Assembly (NCBI GenBank): GCA_012656075.1
Contig: JAAKBF010000171.1
Coordinates: 558,001-622,000, forward strand
Length of the DNA stretch: 64,000 nt
Direction of reading: 5' to 3'
Source of the DNA: Phytophthora hibernalis
Taxonomy: Eukaryota > Oomycota > Peronosporomycetes > Peronosporales > Peronosporaceae
The position numbers and the translations under genes are program-made. Position 1 is the stretch's first letter; every line of letters starts with the position of its first letter. The notes under the pieces were generated by a model that had not been told where the DNA came from, ran no database searches, and saw only the letters and a list, made by a program, of their open reading frames with translations. Below, in pieces: positions 1 through 12,015 of this stretch.

Positions 1-1230
1 AGAGGACAACTCCACGTCTCCCAACAACCATGACACCGACGATGAAGAAGATGATGGAGTTCGTCCGGCCATGAATGCGATTCAGCTCTTCTTTCGCCCC
101 GTCCTACCTCCTACCAGAGCTTTGACTTCTTGGGGCAGCACGGATGTTCGTCCTTGGGATGGAGATTCATTGCGCGCCGTGCGCTTCGCGACGGTCACGG
201 TCGACGAGATTCGTGTGATATTTCCACCTCCACTTGCCTCCGGTTGGATTCATCCCGCCAAACGACGTAAGGATGATACACAACGAGGCCCTGTTGACGA
301 ATGTCCAGATCCAAAAATGTACTCCAAGAGACCCTGGCTGAAGCTGCGGAAACTGCCGCCCTCGCTGACTTTCGCCGTTGGGGATGTCGATTTCGCAACG
401 TTGATCAGGGTTTATAACGTCCACCTGAATAAGTGGTGTCAAGTGTACTGGGAGGGTACTCATACGTTCCCCGTGGGGAGAAGCCTTCTGAGTACCTGCA
501 GGATCTCTTGAGTGCAATGTCGGATCGTCGCTCGCGTGCCAAGGTCAACTTCGAGCAGACCGTGTTGCCTGAGGTAGTTCGTCTAATGCGTCATGGGCGT
601 TGTGACATCGACATCCTGCTCGACCCCATCTTCATGACGTTCCCGCCATCCCGTAACCGCACGAAATGGTTTCTAGTTGGCGACGTTACCACGCTCGACG
701 ACGGCTCGGAGGACCCGAAGTGTTTGAGAGGACCCGAAGTGTTTGTTGCGGTCGATGCATGCGGTCGACAAAGCAGAGCCTTGGCGAATTTTCTTTCACC
801 GCGCACGAGCCGACCACCCTGCCCAACATATTGCACGTCTTCGAAGCAAGTTCATCCAAGCGGCCGAGTAGCGGTGCAGCTTCGTAGTCGTTTCTTCATT
901 CGTAATTTCAATTCACCTTCTTCTGGAATGTTTTCAGGTGTTCGACCTTGGCCACCTTCACATATACCTTTGCACTCCCCTTCCTCCTTCGATATACCAA
1001 CGGCCTTCCCGTTGGGTTTTCTTCCATTGTTGATGACAGGGCCTGTTCCTGTATCACTCCTCCTCCTGTTAACGCAGCCATCCTGCGATACCTTCTACCT
1101 TCAATCCTGGTGAGATCCTGTCTCCCACCATTCCCTTGCCTACTCGGCACTCGTCGGTTCGCTCGATTGCATCGCTTCGAACCGATGTTCACCCGTCCTG
1201 CGTCGAGCAAAATCGTAGATTAGCCCTCCG
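1..1230. other. Unassigned repeat-like stretch, possibly an old element remnant
   Basis: Forward-strand open frames at 71-511 and 433-1113 overlap in different phases, but I recognise no domain in either. The later part of the 433-1113 frame is proline- and serine-rich and reads like non-coding sequence. This is where the 3' LTR of the reverse-strand gypsy element should lie. I could not match it to the LTR at 8.7-9.6 kb, so that end of the element is probably missing or replaced. Confidence 0.3.
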
Positions 1231-1234
1231 CAGT

Positions 1235-1474
1235 TCAAGTCAGCTTCGTCGACCCACGTGGTCTCTTCATATCCTTTCCAGCGTCGCGTAGTGCCCGTCC
1301 ATATCGGGTTCGACGTCCAGTTCGTACATCGAGAATAGCCTCGACCTCAAACACTTCTTCTCCTAGCGCTTCTGATATCCAACTGTCCTCGGGTAGCATT
1401 TCTTCATCGAAGTCAAGACGATCTTCCTGCGGCACCCGCAGATCTATTGTCGGGTGTGTCGGATATATTGTCAC
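1235..1474 (-). pseudogene. Chromodomain-like tail of the integrase
   Basis: This follows the integrase C-terminal module. It includes VEAILDVRTGRRTRYGRAL, which resembles the start of chromodomains in oomycete gypsy integrases, where this module targets integration to marked chromatin. The end is truncated or frame-shifted: the usual WKG-type core is not seen in frame. Nothing element-like is recognisable downstream. Confidence 0.55.
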
Positions 1475-2609
1475 ACTGGTTTTAGCTTCGAGATGTGTAC
1501 CACAGGGTACAGTTGGTACGGCGTACCAGCGATTTCCAACTTTACTGCGTAACTACTCACCATTTCTTGCACTCTGAAAGGTCCATGCCACTGGTGGGCG
1601 AGCTTCTTCGCGTATCCCGGCTTCACTCGATCCAGGAATAACCAGACCTGCGCGCCCTCGTCGATGGTGGTTTCGGTCACCGTTTCGTTGTGCGTCTCCG
1701 CCCTTTCAGCTATGGCCGCTCGTAATAGGTCCGCCGCCTGCGCGCGCATGCATATAGTGTTTCTGGATGTGGAAGCGCCACCTGCGCGGCTGTGAGTCTT
1801 GACGTCGCGTGTTGCCCACTGAGAGTGAGGCTTCGATCGTCGAGCGGGGTCCCAGCCGTGAACTAAAAAAATGGGGTCTCTTTTCTCACTCGATCATACG
1901 CCGTGTTCAATGAGTAGGTGGGTCTCTCCGCGTATTCATCCCAGTCTCGTTGGTGTTCGTCTTCAACGTACATCTTGATGGATCGAGTAATCGTTTGTAC
2001 CATACGCTCTGCTGACCCGTTTGCTTGTGGTCGGTAGGCAAGCGTATCCCGCTGTCGTTGACCCATGAGCTGATTAAACGCTCGGAAGAAGGCCGACATA
2101 AATCCGGGCTCTCGGTCGTGACGTATGGCCTCGCTCGCTCCGAATCGTCGAAAGACGCATTCCTCGTAGGACTCCGCCACGGTTTGCGCGGTTCTCGACG
2201 AATTGGCTTTTGCAACGACGAACCCAGTGAACAAGTCCACCCAGACCAGAAGTTCGGTATTACCCTTGAACGACGGTGGCAACGACGATATGTGGTCCAT
2301 AGCAATGACTTGAAATGGGTACGTCGGAATGATATTCCCAGGTGATTCGCCCCTGATAGTGGGTCGACCCTTTCCGGTCTCGCAATCGGTACACTCTCCG
2401 ACATAACGTTGAACACTTTTGTACAGTCCTGGCCAGTGGAAATGCTGGCGTATTCGATGATAAGTACGTCCGATTCCTTGATGTCCACCTTCGAGGCTGG
2501 CGTGATATTGATGCAGTACGTCGTTTCTCAGAGCTTCCGGGACAACGAGCTTCATTACTGCATTTCGATCTTCGGCGGACTCATCTTCTTTGGCGTGGTA
2601 GAAGAGCAA
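1471..2609 (-). pseudogene. Gypsy integrase
   Basis: The zinc-binding HHCC region (GGHQGIGRTYHRIRQHFHWP, then CTDCETGKG) is followed by the DDE core: Asp in VIAMDHISS, Asp in AIRHDREPGF and Glu in QANGSAERMVQT. The core ends near 1863. After a frame change the reading resumes at 1749-1471 with the C-terminal module VKPGYAKKLAHQWHGPF, typical of gypsy integrases before a chromodomain. Confidence 0.85.
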
Positions 2610-2648
2610 ATTGTTCTCGTCTTCATCATACTGATGCGGCTGCTTACT

Positions 2649-3482
2649 TCAGTTACTTACGTCTCGCGACGTCATTCCCGTTACATCGCCCCTGACAAAT
2701 TGCTTCAAATTATAGATCCACAGCTCTTCGTCTTGGGCCTTTCGGATACGGTCCATGCGGATACGTTTTACAACACTTTCGTCGTGCACTTCCGGCGTCG
2801 ATGTATCCCGTCGATCCTCGCCGGGTGGGTTCTCTTCACTATCCGGCCGAGTAATTTCGCGTCGGGCTCCCGACCTAGTCGTCACTTGCATGATCGGCGG
2901 TAATTCGCCGCCTGCACTTTCGTCGAACATCGGATCAATGATCTCTCCAAGTCGATTCAACGTGGTCAGGTCAGCTAGAGTCTGTTCCTCGGAGATCGGT
3001 ATCCCCGCTTGACGTTGTAGTGCTTGTCCGGCTATCAAATCCGCGCTTGCGTTCCAGTCTCGACGGACGTGACACAGGTCCGCCTTCGGGAGCGTCTTTA
3101 GCTTATCCCAGCATTTCTTCCGAAGGGGCTGTAATCCTAACGCCTTGCAGTCCATCTCGTCGCGCAGTTGACGAATCGCGAGGTTCGAGTCACCGCATAC
3201 GATTATACATCGCACGTCGAGTCCTTCCAAGAGATCCAGCGCCAGCACCAGTCCTCGATATTCCGCTTCGTTGACTGTCAAGTCTATGTCGTATCCCGAA
3301 GCGGCCTTCTCGATCTTCCAACCTGGCAACTTCCAGACAATGGCACCGAATGCGCCCCCTTCACGTTTCGCCTTCGCGGACCCGTCGAAGCTGATCACAT
3401 GCACCTCTTCTCCAACACTTACAATTGGTCGAGGGATCGACATCGCTTTCTTGGGTTGACGTCGAGGAGCGATCGCTTCCAA
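2649..3482 (-). pseudogene. Second RNase H-like domain of the gypsy element
   Basis: The frame shows DGSAKAKREGGAFGAIVW, then NEAEYRGLVLALDLL, then CGDSNLAIRQL. These match the Asp, Glu and Asp positions of an archaeal/plant-type RNase H fold. It lies downstream of the element's own RNase H, so the copy had a dual-RNase H layout. The C-terminal part (about 3000-2650) is charged and leads toward the integrase. Confidence 0.7.
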
Positions 3483-3575
3483 AGCTGCGTCAATAGAAGC
3501 TCGTGGGGTTATACAAGCTGCTAATACGCTTAGGATCTCTTCTTCCCCACGAGTCGATCGATCGATTTGGAGGGT

Positions 3576-4779
3576 TCATGGCGATAATAGAGCGGCCCAC
3601 TGAGACAGGCGTCCCTGCGGGTTATTCTTTCGGAAAACCCAGGCCAACGTCGTATATCGAGTCAGCACTCGGATCTTACGTCCTGCTAGCATCGTGAAAC
3701 AGCTAGTCAGTGCTCTCAGCAGCGCCAGGGCCTCTTTCTCAACGAGGTCATACTTGAGTTCATTCGGCTTCAATGTGCGACTGGTAAATTTTACTGGCAT
3801 GTAGACGTCCTCGTGTCGTTGAGTAAGAACAGCAGAGATGGCCCAGTCACTTGCGTACACAATGATCACTGGCTCCAGCTCCGGGCTGTAATGGCGCAAC
3901 AATGGGGTATCGGCTATCTTCAATCGACGAAACGCTTCTTCGGCGTGCTTCCACTTCTCAGAGTCGTCTTCTGCGGTTCGACGTTCGAAGTCTTCCTCCG
4001 ACAGGCTGTACAACACCGACGCATATATGGCGAAGTCTGCGATGAATCGATGATAGTAGTTAAGACTGCCCAAGAACGACTGGAGTGCTTTCAACGTGCG
4101 AGGAAAATCGAGAGATGACAATACCTCCAAGTTCTTCGGTTTGGCCTCCAGACCTAGGTTCGACACCGAGTGGCCCAAGTAGTCGACCTTCGACATACCC
4201 CAGCTGCTCTTCTCCACACTTATAGAGAGATTCCACTGGTCGCATGCAGCGAGCAAATTTTCGACCTCGATGCATAGGTCATCCCACGATGTAGCGCCCA
4301 CAAGGATATCATCGATGTATGACCGACGCCCCAATATCGACTTTCGATCTTCATTCTCCGGTACGACATGTTTGACCACATCGAGGCGTGGATCTTGGCG
4401 GCTTTGTCTCAAGAAACCATACAGCGCATTGTCGATGAGACGTTGGTAGATCTGGGGCGTTTCGTAGACCGAATGGCATGCGAAGCCACTCGAACAAACC
4501 GAACGGCGTGATGAACGCGGAGATGAGACGGGATCGGTCTGTCATCGGAACAACCCAATACCCGCTCGCCATGTCGAGAGAGCAATACCAGAGAATCGCA
4601 TCAAGTCCTTCAAGGAGGTCGTCGACCAGCGGCATCGGATAAATCATCAGCTGTGTCAGTTCGTTGACCATTCGATAGTCGATGCAAAGCCTGATGTCGA
4701 CACCATTACTTTTTATGATGACGACGATTGGGGAGGCCCACGGAGACGTCGACGGCTTGATCATTTTCGCACTCAGCAA
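3576..4779 (-). pseudogene. Gypsy reverse transcriptase and first RNase H
   Basis: Fingers and palm motifs are visible at 4779-4400 (SPWASPIVVI, LCIDYRMVNELT, FGLFEWLRMPFGLRNAP). After a frame change near 4400 the active-site box SYIDDILVG appears, followed by DYLGHSVSNLGL and the connection domain. The Ty3-type RNase H begins near 3870 (VYASDWAISAVL, then VEKEALALLRAL). The enzyme would copy element RNA into DNA. The frame break between the palm motifs inactivates this copy. Confidence 0.85.
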
Positions 4780-5279
4780 GCCTTTGATAAGCTCGAATAC
4801 CTTCTCGCGGAACTGTGGTGGAATCTTTCAGCACCGTTGTGCCACCGGCTTGGATTTCCCAACGTCGATATCACATTCCACGCCGACAACTGCAGGAGGC
4901 AACGCATTTCCTTTGCCCACCATCAAATGCTTTTCTTCCAGATGATTCGACGTAATCGTTCCTGCTCTCGAATGCCAATCTCGGACGGGACATTATCGGG
5001 CATGCCGACCTTCAAGTCCTCGATCTTCACTTCCTGAGTCAGAGACATTGGCACCTCTGGTAATACCGCCATTTCCTGCTCCACATCTTCTGCAAAGAGT
5101 CGTGGTAACAAACCGCGTCATCGTCGATGAGCGTTGGCGTCGAGTCTGCAGGGACCGAGGTGGCTCCGGTGCTTCTGACGCAGAACAGTTCGGCACAGAC
5201 TCCTCGATGATATCGGATAGCGGAGCTCCTTCGACGAAAGTGTCTTTGGCTTGTTGTTGACTGGGCAAATCTCGGACTT

Positions 5280-6476
5280 CTACTGCTGCGACGATCGGCA
5301 CGCGAGGGAATCCTCAGCTCCGCTGAGGTTCAAATCCTCCTCGGCTGAGGTCCGACTCAGTATCGCAGTTGGAGTGGGATATTCTACACGTTGCACCGAA
5401 GGGGAATTGTCTTCCTCGACGATCGGTGCTCCGTCGAATTCGCGGGTTGTGCCAAACACCAGATTTTGCCATTCCGCGTACCGGTTGGATTTCGTCGTGA
5501 CAAAACTGTAGTCTCGAGGAACGAGATTATCGCCCATCCATACGCCCAGCTTGTTCAACGTATCCACCGTCACTGGTCGATCACTGATGTTGGTGAGACG
5601 TATGTACCTTGGTTTTCCGCCTCGATTTTCCAACACCGTGGGCATCCATCCCTTTCCCGGCTAACCCAGAGCTGTTGGTTCGCCTTGTGGTCCGAGCGCG
5701 TAGGCACGTCGCACGACTGTCCGACCTCGATCCAGAGCGGCGTCGAAGGACATATTTGTCGACGCTTGGTGTTGAACAACTCTCGCCGTCCCAGCATGCG
5801 GATGCGCACTTCGTCTGGTAAGCATATTGACCCATCTCCTGTGTCAACGCGGATACCAGCTGGGACCATGAAGTTCATTCCCAACAACACGTCTTGTCCC
5901 GGTAGATCTCCAACCCAAACGTTTAAATCGATACACCAAGTTTCCGGCCAAGGTGATCTTAATCGTCGCTCGACCCAGAGTTTCATACGGCGTATCTCCA
6001 ACTCCCACACAATCTTTCGTCATAATTTCGTCGATCACACAGCCTACCTTACGAGCAAAGGTGGTGTCCATGAGGGACACCTCGGCTCCTGAATCGAACA
6101 TCAAGATTGCGCGGTTGTCGTCGACCTTGCCGACCACTTTCGCTTGGCTAAAGATCTTGCCGGGAGTGTGCGTCTTCCAGTATCCACGCTTCTCCCCAGG
6201 CCACAAATTCACCACGGCGACGACCGCCGCTCTGCTGAACTCGTCGGTAACAGGGGGCTTGACACTCATCACTTTCGTCGTACGTGCACCCGGTATATTA
6301 CCTTGGACTATTGCCGTGTTTCCACTAACTGTTGTCCTCGACGTCGTACCGACATATGCATAGATGTTCACTGATCGCTCGTCTCGTACTGGATTCAAAC
6401 CCAGCGAGCGATCTAGTTTAACATCTTCTCCGCATCGGGTGGTAGCATTCCGGCGTAGCGCTGTGACACGTACCAC
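5280..6476 (-). pseudogene. Gypsy aspartic protease region
   Basis: The reverse-strand frame 5844-6476 carries the retropepsin signature FDSGAEVSLMD, with the catalytic Asp in DSG. The downstream frame 5570-6010 has a LPGQDVLLGMNFM stretch, typical of the end of the retropepsin fold. The protease would cut the gag-pol polyprotein. The two frames overlap, which indicates a frameshift near 5900. The linker that leads to the reverse transcriptase (5645-4923) is acidic and divergent. Confidence 0.75.
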
Positions 6477-6541
6477 TGTCGCATTGAGTTGAAGAATTCT
6501 TCAAAACGGCACGCCCCAGCCTCATGCATCTCGCCACATGC

Positions 6542-8555
6542 TTAACACAGCTTCAGACAGCGGTCCGAGGGGTGCCGCCCGTTGCAGTGGCTGCATGTCA
6601 TGATCGTCCAGCAGTCATCGCGTTTGTGCAACGTAAGCCCACAGTGCGTGCATGGGGTTTTCGGACGGGTTTCCGTCGAGCGCTCCTCGTTGTTGCTCGT
6701 AGGGGCTACCGCTGCGACTTTCGCTGGCTCATCTTGACGTTCCTCATCGAGTTGCATTACCATCGGGTCCGTCATCCCCCTGTGCTCGTAGCAGATTGAC
6801 TGTTTTGGCGGGCGCCGGAGGTGGATTCTTCGCTCGGAATTTCGATGGGTTATACACAACCTTTCCTTGTCGGTCACGGCTTCGTTGACGAGAACGAAGC
6901 ACTAGTTCGAGTGCTTCTGCATCCTCAATCCTCAACATAATGAGTTGATCGGTCAATGCTTGCTCGTTGGAACCCAGAGTGTCGATGAAATGTTCGACAT
7001 GCTCTCGACGATCGGTAGCCGTGCCATCCTTGACTTTCAGCTTGGCCCGGATTCCTGCAACGTTTAATCGATGCAAGTATTCTAGGGATTTTCATCCGAT
7101 CGCTTCGTGGCATGATAGTACTTTCGTGCGACGGAGACTCCTTTCCCACAATACTGGTATTGAAATTGCGAGGACAGCTCGTTCCACGACGTTCGGATGT
7201 CACGACTCAATTGAAGATACCATTGTCGTGCGGGTCCCGAGATCAGGTCGTTCTACAGTAAACACATCTCCGAAGGTGACATGCCGTCTCGCTTCGCAGC
7301 CGACTGCAACTTGTTGAGCCATGTGCGTGACTTTTCTTCTGTAGCGTCACGTCCGCTAAACCCCTTGAGGTCAGATGTCGCGGAGATGCGGATACGGGTC
7401 ATAGACCCTCCGGACGCGTGTGTTGACAGCAATGCCGGGTGTGACCTCTCCCCAGTCTCGGTTCCTAGATCGAAGAAATCATCAGGATCGTCGGCCGGAT
7501 AAGCCGTCTGTGGTGCGATCCTCGGACTGGCTGACCTCATTGATACGTCCGAGCTGGATGCCCGTGTAATGGACACCTCCGGGGCCGTCACAACAGGAAC
7601 CGGCGGTGCCGGTGGGGGTATACCCGCCATTCCTCTCGCGAGGGCTTCCATATCGTGCTGGAACATGTGCGCTTGGGAACTAGGCGCATTCAATGACGGC
7701 GTATTCGGCTCGTTCGACGAAAGAGGCGGGTTCGCCCGCACTTCAGGTTGGACCGTCGGAGGAAGCGTCGGTGCTACAGCAATCACTGGTTTGAACGGGG
7801 TAGCTTCAGGCGCGAGCGTCATCCTCTCTGGCACACTTGCGTCGCTTTCGGATTCATCGGCGATCGAGGACACCGAACGATAGCGGGAAGATCCCGTGGA
7901 GCTTCCGTGGGCCTTCGGTCGGCCAGTCGGCGACGTAGTGCAGGCTCACGCTTCATCTTCATTCCTACGAGTTCGCCCAGGGTATGAAACAAACGGCGAG
8001 TCGAGTTCAGCACCACCTCAACATCGAAGATGCCAACGATTTGAGATCTTGCGATCGGACTTCCAGGCCTGCCTCATGTAACATGGCGAGCAACTTCCTC
8101 ACGGCCTCAAGCGTTGTGAAGACTTCGTGGAGTTGGGGTACAGACACTGGTCCACTTAGACGAGCATCTAACTGTACGTCGAAGGTGCTCAACACCGGGT
8201 CTTCTTGCAGAAGTCGGGTGAGTTCTTGGAACCCAAACTCATGGACCAGGCTGGCCGTTAGTTCGGGTAGCGGAGCTCGAGGCTTCGCCGGGTCTTCATC
8301 CTCCGACTCAGGCGCTTTCATAGGCATGGGCTTCTTGCGTGTTTTCTTTGGTGTCTGGTGGGACATTGGGTCATCTTTCGACAAACGGCTTTTCGTCGAT
8401 AACCCAGACGGACTCTGCTTGGCAGCAGAGCCCGTGGTGGCTCCCGGGAGCCATATCGGGAATTGGGTACTATTCCTCGTACTCCTCCTTCACCTCGACC
8501 TTGATGTCGGGGCCACAGACACTCCCTCAGGAATCTGTGGTGGGTCGGATCTCAT
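6542..8555 (-). pseudogene. Gypsy gag polyprotein, broken
   Basis: The reading can begin at the ATG at 8555 and continues through several frames. A proline/serine-rich N-terminal half (about 7870-7500) is followed by a capsid-like segment with the motif SWLNKLQSAAKRDGMSP-like at about 7300. A second capsid block follows at 7076-6744 (YLHRLNVAG-like, then a VEHFIDTLG block). A zinc knuckle lies at 6660-6545 with paired CxxC and HxxxxC spacing. Gag packages the element RNA. Frame changes at about 8016, 7253 and 6900 and several stops show decay. Confidence 0.75.
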
Positions 8556-8647
8556 TGCGAGCTGAGTTTCCGGCGACGATCCTTGAGTCGTCGGAGCTCG
8601 TGCTTCGGGCTCTAGTCTTACTTGAATCCCATCTTCAGAACCAGTAG

Positions 8648-8665
8648 TCCCGGGTCGCGGCACCA
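8648..8665 (-). other. tRNA primer binding site of the gypsy element
   Basis: On the reverse strand this reads TGGTGCCGCGACCCGGGA, one base inside the LTR edge. TGG pairs with the CCA end of a tRNA, and the forward strand reads like a tRNA T-arm and acceptor 3' half ending in CCA. I cannot name the isoacceptor from the sequence alone. No complete cloverleaf is present here. Confidence 0.55.
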
Positions 8666-8666
8666 T

Positions 8667-9567
8667 TGTGGTGGGGCGGGCTCTCAGAATTTGCGTTCTG
8701 GAGGGCTCGATCTACACACAAAGCGCACTTCATACACTGTACGTCACGTGCGGTGCGCTGAATTTCCGGGTCTTGACCAACGTGATTGCGTTGGACGGGT
8801 GTTCAAGCGTTCGATGCTAAAGTCGTCTGCGGGGTAACGTCTGCGTGGAAACCTTCACGCGAACGTCGAGTCTTGTAAGTGGAAGCGTCTCTCTAATAGA
8901 CGTGACTTCTTCTCCGTAGAGGGTTGCTTTGCTTTGCCTTGGCTGTCGGGGTCGACGAGTTGCTATTCCTTGGTTGTCGTTGCCGACGAGTCGCTATTCC
9001 TGCCCTTGCGGGACTTTGTTGCTATACCTGCCCTCGCGGGACTTGAGTTTAACGTGCCTTCCTGTCAGACACGGGTTGGGGGTTGAAACCACGGCGAGTC
9101 TCCCTCGATCTACTGAAGAACGTATAGAACTTCACAGAAGCAGACGACGGAAACACTTAGTGTCCAAAGAAGGTTGATTTGCCTTGAGCTCTTGGTTGCT
9201 AATTCGTGACTGCCCTACAATCTTCCTACGCTTCGTGCTGACTACACACACTTCGTGCGATCTTCGACTCACCCTTTATCCACACATCATCGGATGACCG
9301 GCTGCCTTCCCTGCGTGCTTTGTCCAACGCCACAATCTTGTTTACGCTCCCGTGATGCGTTTGTTGAAGTTCGACGTTAAGTACGAACGTCGATCGTCGA
9401 TCGTCGAACGTCGATCGTCGACCATCACTCTTCAGCAGTATCTTGGTATTCCGGATAAGTACGACTCCACTCGTGGGTACACTTTGTCATGTGCCCTGAA
9501 GGTCTCCCGATGGTGACCTATTCTCGACGTCGTATTCCCTCCATCTTTTCCAACGCACTACACCACA
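8667..9567 (-). repeat. Candidate 5' LTR of the gypsy element
   Basis: The segment begins TGTGGTG and ends CACCACA on the forward strand, giving a 7-bp terminal inverted repeat around about 0.9 kb. It directly abuts a primer-binding-site-like sequence, which is the expected arrangement. Inside are short tandem repeats, including two roughly 28-bp units around 8989-9046 and a CGTCGAT-rich run at about 9386-9422. The outer boundary is inferred only from the inverted repeat, because no second LTR is available for comparison. Confidence 0.5.
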
Positions 9568-10119
9568 AGTGTGGTTCCGGTGTGCATGCGACGACTGCTG
9601 GAACGCAGATGACAAGCAGAGTGTGGCGAAGCTGCTTCACGAAAATTGCTAACGCGGTCGAAGCTTGCGCACGGTACGCCCGGACTGCCGACTGTCGGAG
9701 GGTACTCCGTTGATCTGGCGCGATCTAAACCTTGTAGTCACCTTGTGTACCCAACGGCTGGGCGGGTTACGCTCTTCCGGTGTTCGCGAAGACGTTCAGT
9801 GGTGACCAAGGTGGAGGTTGGAGCTTGGTTGCTCCTTCCGGGGTCTGGGTGGGTGACGACCACGCGGGTATTCTTCACGCGGTCGTCGGTGTGCTGCGAT
9901 CGAGTCTTGGTTCAAGCAGATCGCGTTTTCTTGTGCTGTTATAGCCCTTTCCGTTGCTTGCCGCCTCCTCTTGGCGGGATCTTGTGGTGAGATTGATGTG
10001 CGAGCGTACCCTGGCCAAGCAACCCAGGTGTACGTCGTGTTCTTGGTTGACGTGGCGAGTTCTTCTTCGGGTACCTCCTTCCCCGGTAGTCTAGAAAACA
10101 TTTGCGTCTTGCAAGGCAA
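9568..10119. other. No gene recognised
   Basis: GC-rich sequence continues beyond the LTR edge. The open frames on both strands show no domain or codon-like pattern that I recognise. It may be more of the LTR or an older insertion. Confidence 0.4.
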
Positions 10120-10330
10120 ATCGGAATCTATTATACCAAAATAAAGGTCCTAAAGGTCTCTCCCCATCTCGCTCTCTTCCTATCCCTCTTGCGTGCTTCC
10201 TGTTTGCGCATTGTACCTTGAACCTGATATTATGTACCAAGATCGCGGTACCGTAATGAATTGATAGCTCCATTGTACCCACAATCCATGTGATCATCCG
10301 TACCGAAATGATTGTTCCAGATCAACCCCG

Positions 10331-10468
10331 CAGATCGCGAGTTGGCAGATCGCAAGTTGGCAGATCGCGTGTCCCAATGATTGCATCTGATCGCATATTG
10401 GAATAATTGCACCAGATTGCGTATCGGAATGATTGCGCCAGATCACGTATCGGAATGATTGCGCCAGA
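10331..10468. repeat. Two nested short tandem arrays (15 bp and 26 bp)
   Basis: Three 15-bp units of the CAGATCGCGAGTTGG type occupy 10331-10375. They overlap four 26-bp units at 10365-10390, 10391-10416, 10417-10442 and 10443-10468. The last two 26-mers differ at only two positions and contain ATCGGAATGATTGCGCCAGA. A more diverged unit appears to precede the array at about 10297-10322. Frames through it are repetitive and I do not treat them as genes. Confidence 0.85.
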
Positions 10469-10802
10469 CGATTCAGGTCGGGGTGTACCCCATTGTTGGT
10501 ACACCAGTCAGGTCTCGACCAGATGTCACACAACCGGATGTAACCAGACACAGCTGCAGCTCTCGGGTCGCGATCCATCAATCGTGATCTTTGGGTCTTC
10601 ATGTCGCCTCCGATTGGTGAAGCTCTACAAGAGCCAGACCGCTTCACGTCAAGAGCGAGGGTGATCGTTGGTATAGCTAATTTCTACAAATGTCACGAGC
10701 TCACTTGGTCTGAAATGTTGTTGAATTAGAAAACATTGAAAACGCTCGCGTGGTAGACTTCCAGTTTGCTGATGCGTGTGCATTAATCCACCTGTCATTT
10801 GC

Positions 10803-11548
10803 TCATTCACTGTTTTGCGTGTACTGATTCATTTTGTATGTGACATCCAGGTGCAAAATGAAGCTCTGCGTGGGCACTATCATCCGCAGAATCAACGCCT
10901 TTGTCGAGAGACCGACAATGAACGGTTTCTTGTCGGAGCCGTTGACTATAGGTTTGCCAGCATTGTCCATCTCCCAACCAAACGTGAAGGTTTGAGTCAT
11001 ATGCTCAGTGCCGTTAAAAGTGTGGTCCTGCACCCCGGGCTTGAGTTCCTCGACGCGATCGTGATTCTCCATCTTCGTACGGCCATAATGATTCACAAAG
11101 TTCTGCATAGGTTTTAGTGAGAGCAGCTCCTCCGCAGGGATCGCAAACTTGCGAGACAACGCGTGGCGAATCCACATTGGTCGCAAGTGGTTCTCTGCCA
11201 GCTCACGACAGAACGCCTTCTGTGTCGTTGACAGCTTCTTGCGCCTTGGGGACGCCAAAAGAGTGTTGTGCTCGCCGTACTCGAAGTACGAGGCGTGTTC
11301 TTAGTCCAGGCGCATCAGGATCTTCCCGCGCCACGTGCACTGGAGGTCGCGGTCTCCTCTTGACGTCCAAGATCCTCTTGCTGGCCGGACTCGTCCGCGC
11401 CACTTGCAGGTTGACGGCCAACCGACCTCGTTACGGGCCGTTCTCGCGTCCAGGTCTTCTTTTTCTTCCTCTTCGAGTTCTTGTCGCGTCTCTTCACGGC
11501 CTTTGCGCGACCATTCGCCGCCGCATCGCTCCCAGTGTCGCCCGCCAT
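10803..11548 (-). pseudogene. MULE-type transposase, N-terminal fragment
   Basis: The reverse-strand reading starts near 11548 with a lysine/arginine-rich leader (KNSKRKKKKTW). It shifts frame by one base near 11260-11300 and continues to 10803. The latter part contains TQKAFCRELAENHLRP and KPFIVGLSTKALILRM, followed by FILHLDVTYKMNQ. The last segment matches the entry to the MULE transposase catalytic domain (first Asp in the H-x-D-x-T-x-K context). The frame then ends, so the rest of the catalytic core is missing. Confidence 0.7.
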
Positions 11549-11589
11549 GTATTCTCACTGATGTTGTACAGCATGGAATTGTTTTGACC

Positions 11590-12015
11590 CAGAACTCAAA
11601 ATTCCCGTGGTCACGGAGAGGTTAAATCTAATTAATTTTGGAAACAAATTGTTAAGATTTGTAAAATTGTCAAAACTCGCTGGAATTAACGAGTAACCCC
11701 GGGGTAATCCAATCCACAAAACCCATCTCGGAGCACTGGCAGAGTAGGCAGCCCATGGAAGGCATAGATGAGCAGAATGATGTGGTTTTGGAGGACGTAG
11801 TCAATGTGAAGTGGCTTTCTACCTTCGTGTTCGAGGCTTGCGGTCGAAGTGCCCAGGGTGAAAGCGGCGGTGGGGCCGCTCACCAACATCGCTCTGGCGA
11901 TTCTGGTGGACCCGAACTTCATGTCGAACGTGAAGCAGTTGGTGGTCATGATATAGTCGACGCTTACGAGCTCAGAAAACCGGAGCGGGCGTCGGCCCTT
12001 AACGTCGCGAAGCTT
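11590..12015 (-). other. Unidentified reverse-strand frame
   Basis: A reverse frame at 11686-12036 (about 116 codons) has mixed, protein-like composition but no motif I recognise. It lies between two transposon remnants and may be another relic. I see nothing else in this stretch. Confidence 0.2.

Larger units (their letters stand above)
1235..9567 (-). mobile_element. Degraded Ty3/gypsy (chromovirus-type) LTR retrotransposon
   Basis: Read on the reverse strand, the order is LTR, primer binding site, gag, zinc knuckle, aspartic protease, reverse transcriptase, RNase H, a second RNase H-like domain, integrase and chromodomain. Integrase following reverse transcriptase defines Ty3/gypsy. The C-terminal chromodomain-like segment points to a chromovirus, although the second RNase H also resembles other oomycete gypsy lineages. 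The coding region is cut by many stops and frame changes, so it is not autonomous. Only the 5' LTR is recognised. Confidence 0.9.

Noticed and set aside
8641..8665. Possible tRNA gene
   Set aside because: Only a T-arm and acceptor 3' half are present, placed exactly where a retrotransposon primer site should be. No anticodon arm or D arm is found in the adjacent sequence.
10331..10468. CRISPR-like array
   Set aside because: Units are directly adjacent tandem repeats without unique spacers, in a eukaryotic setting without cas genes.
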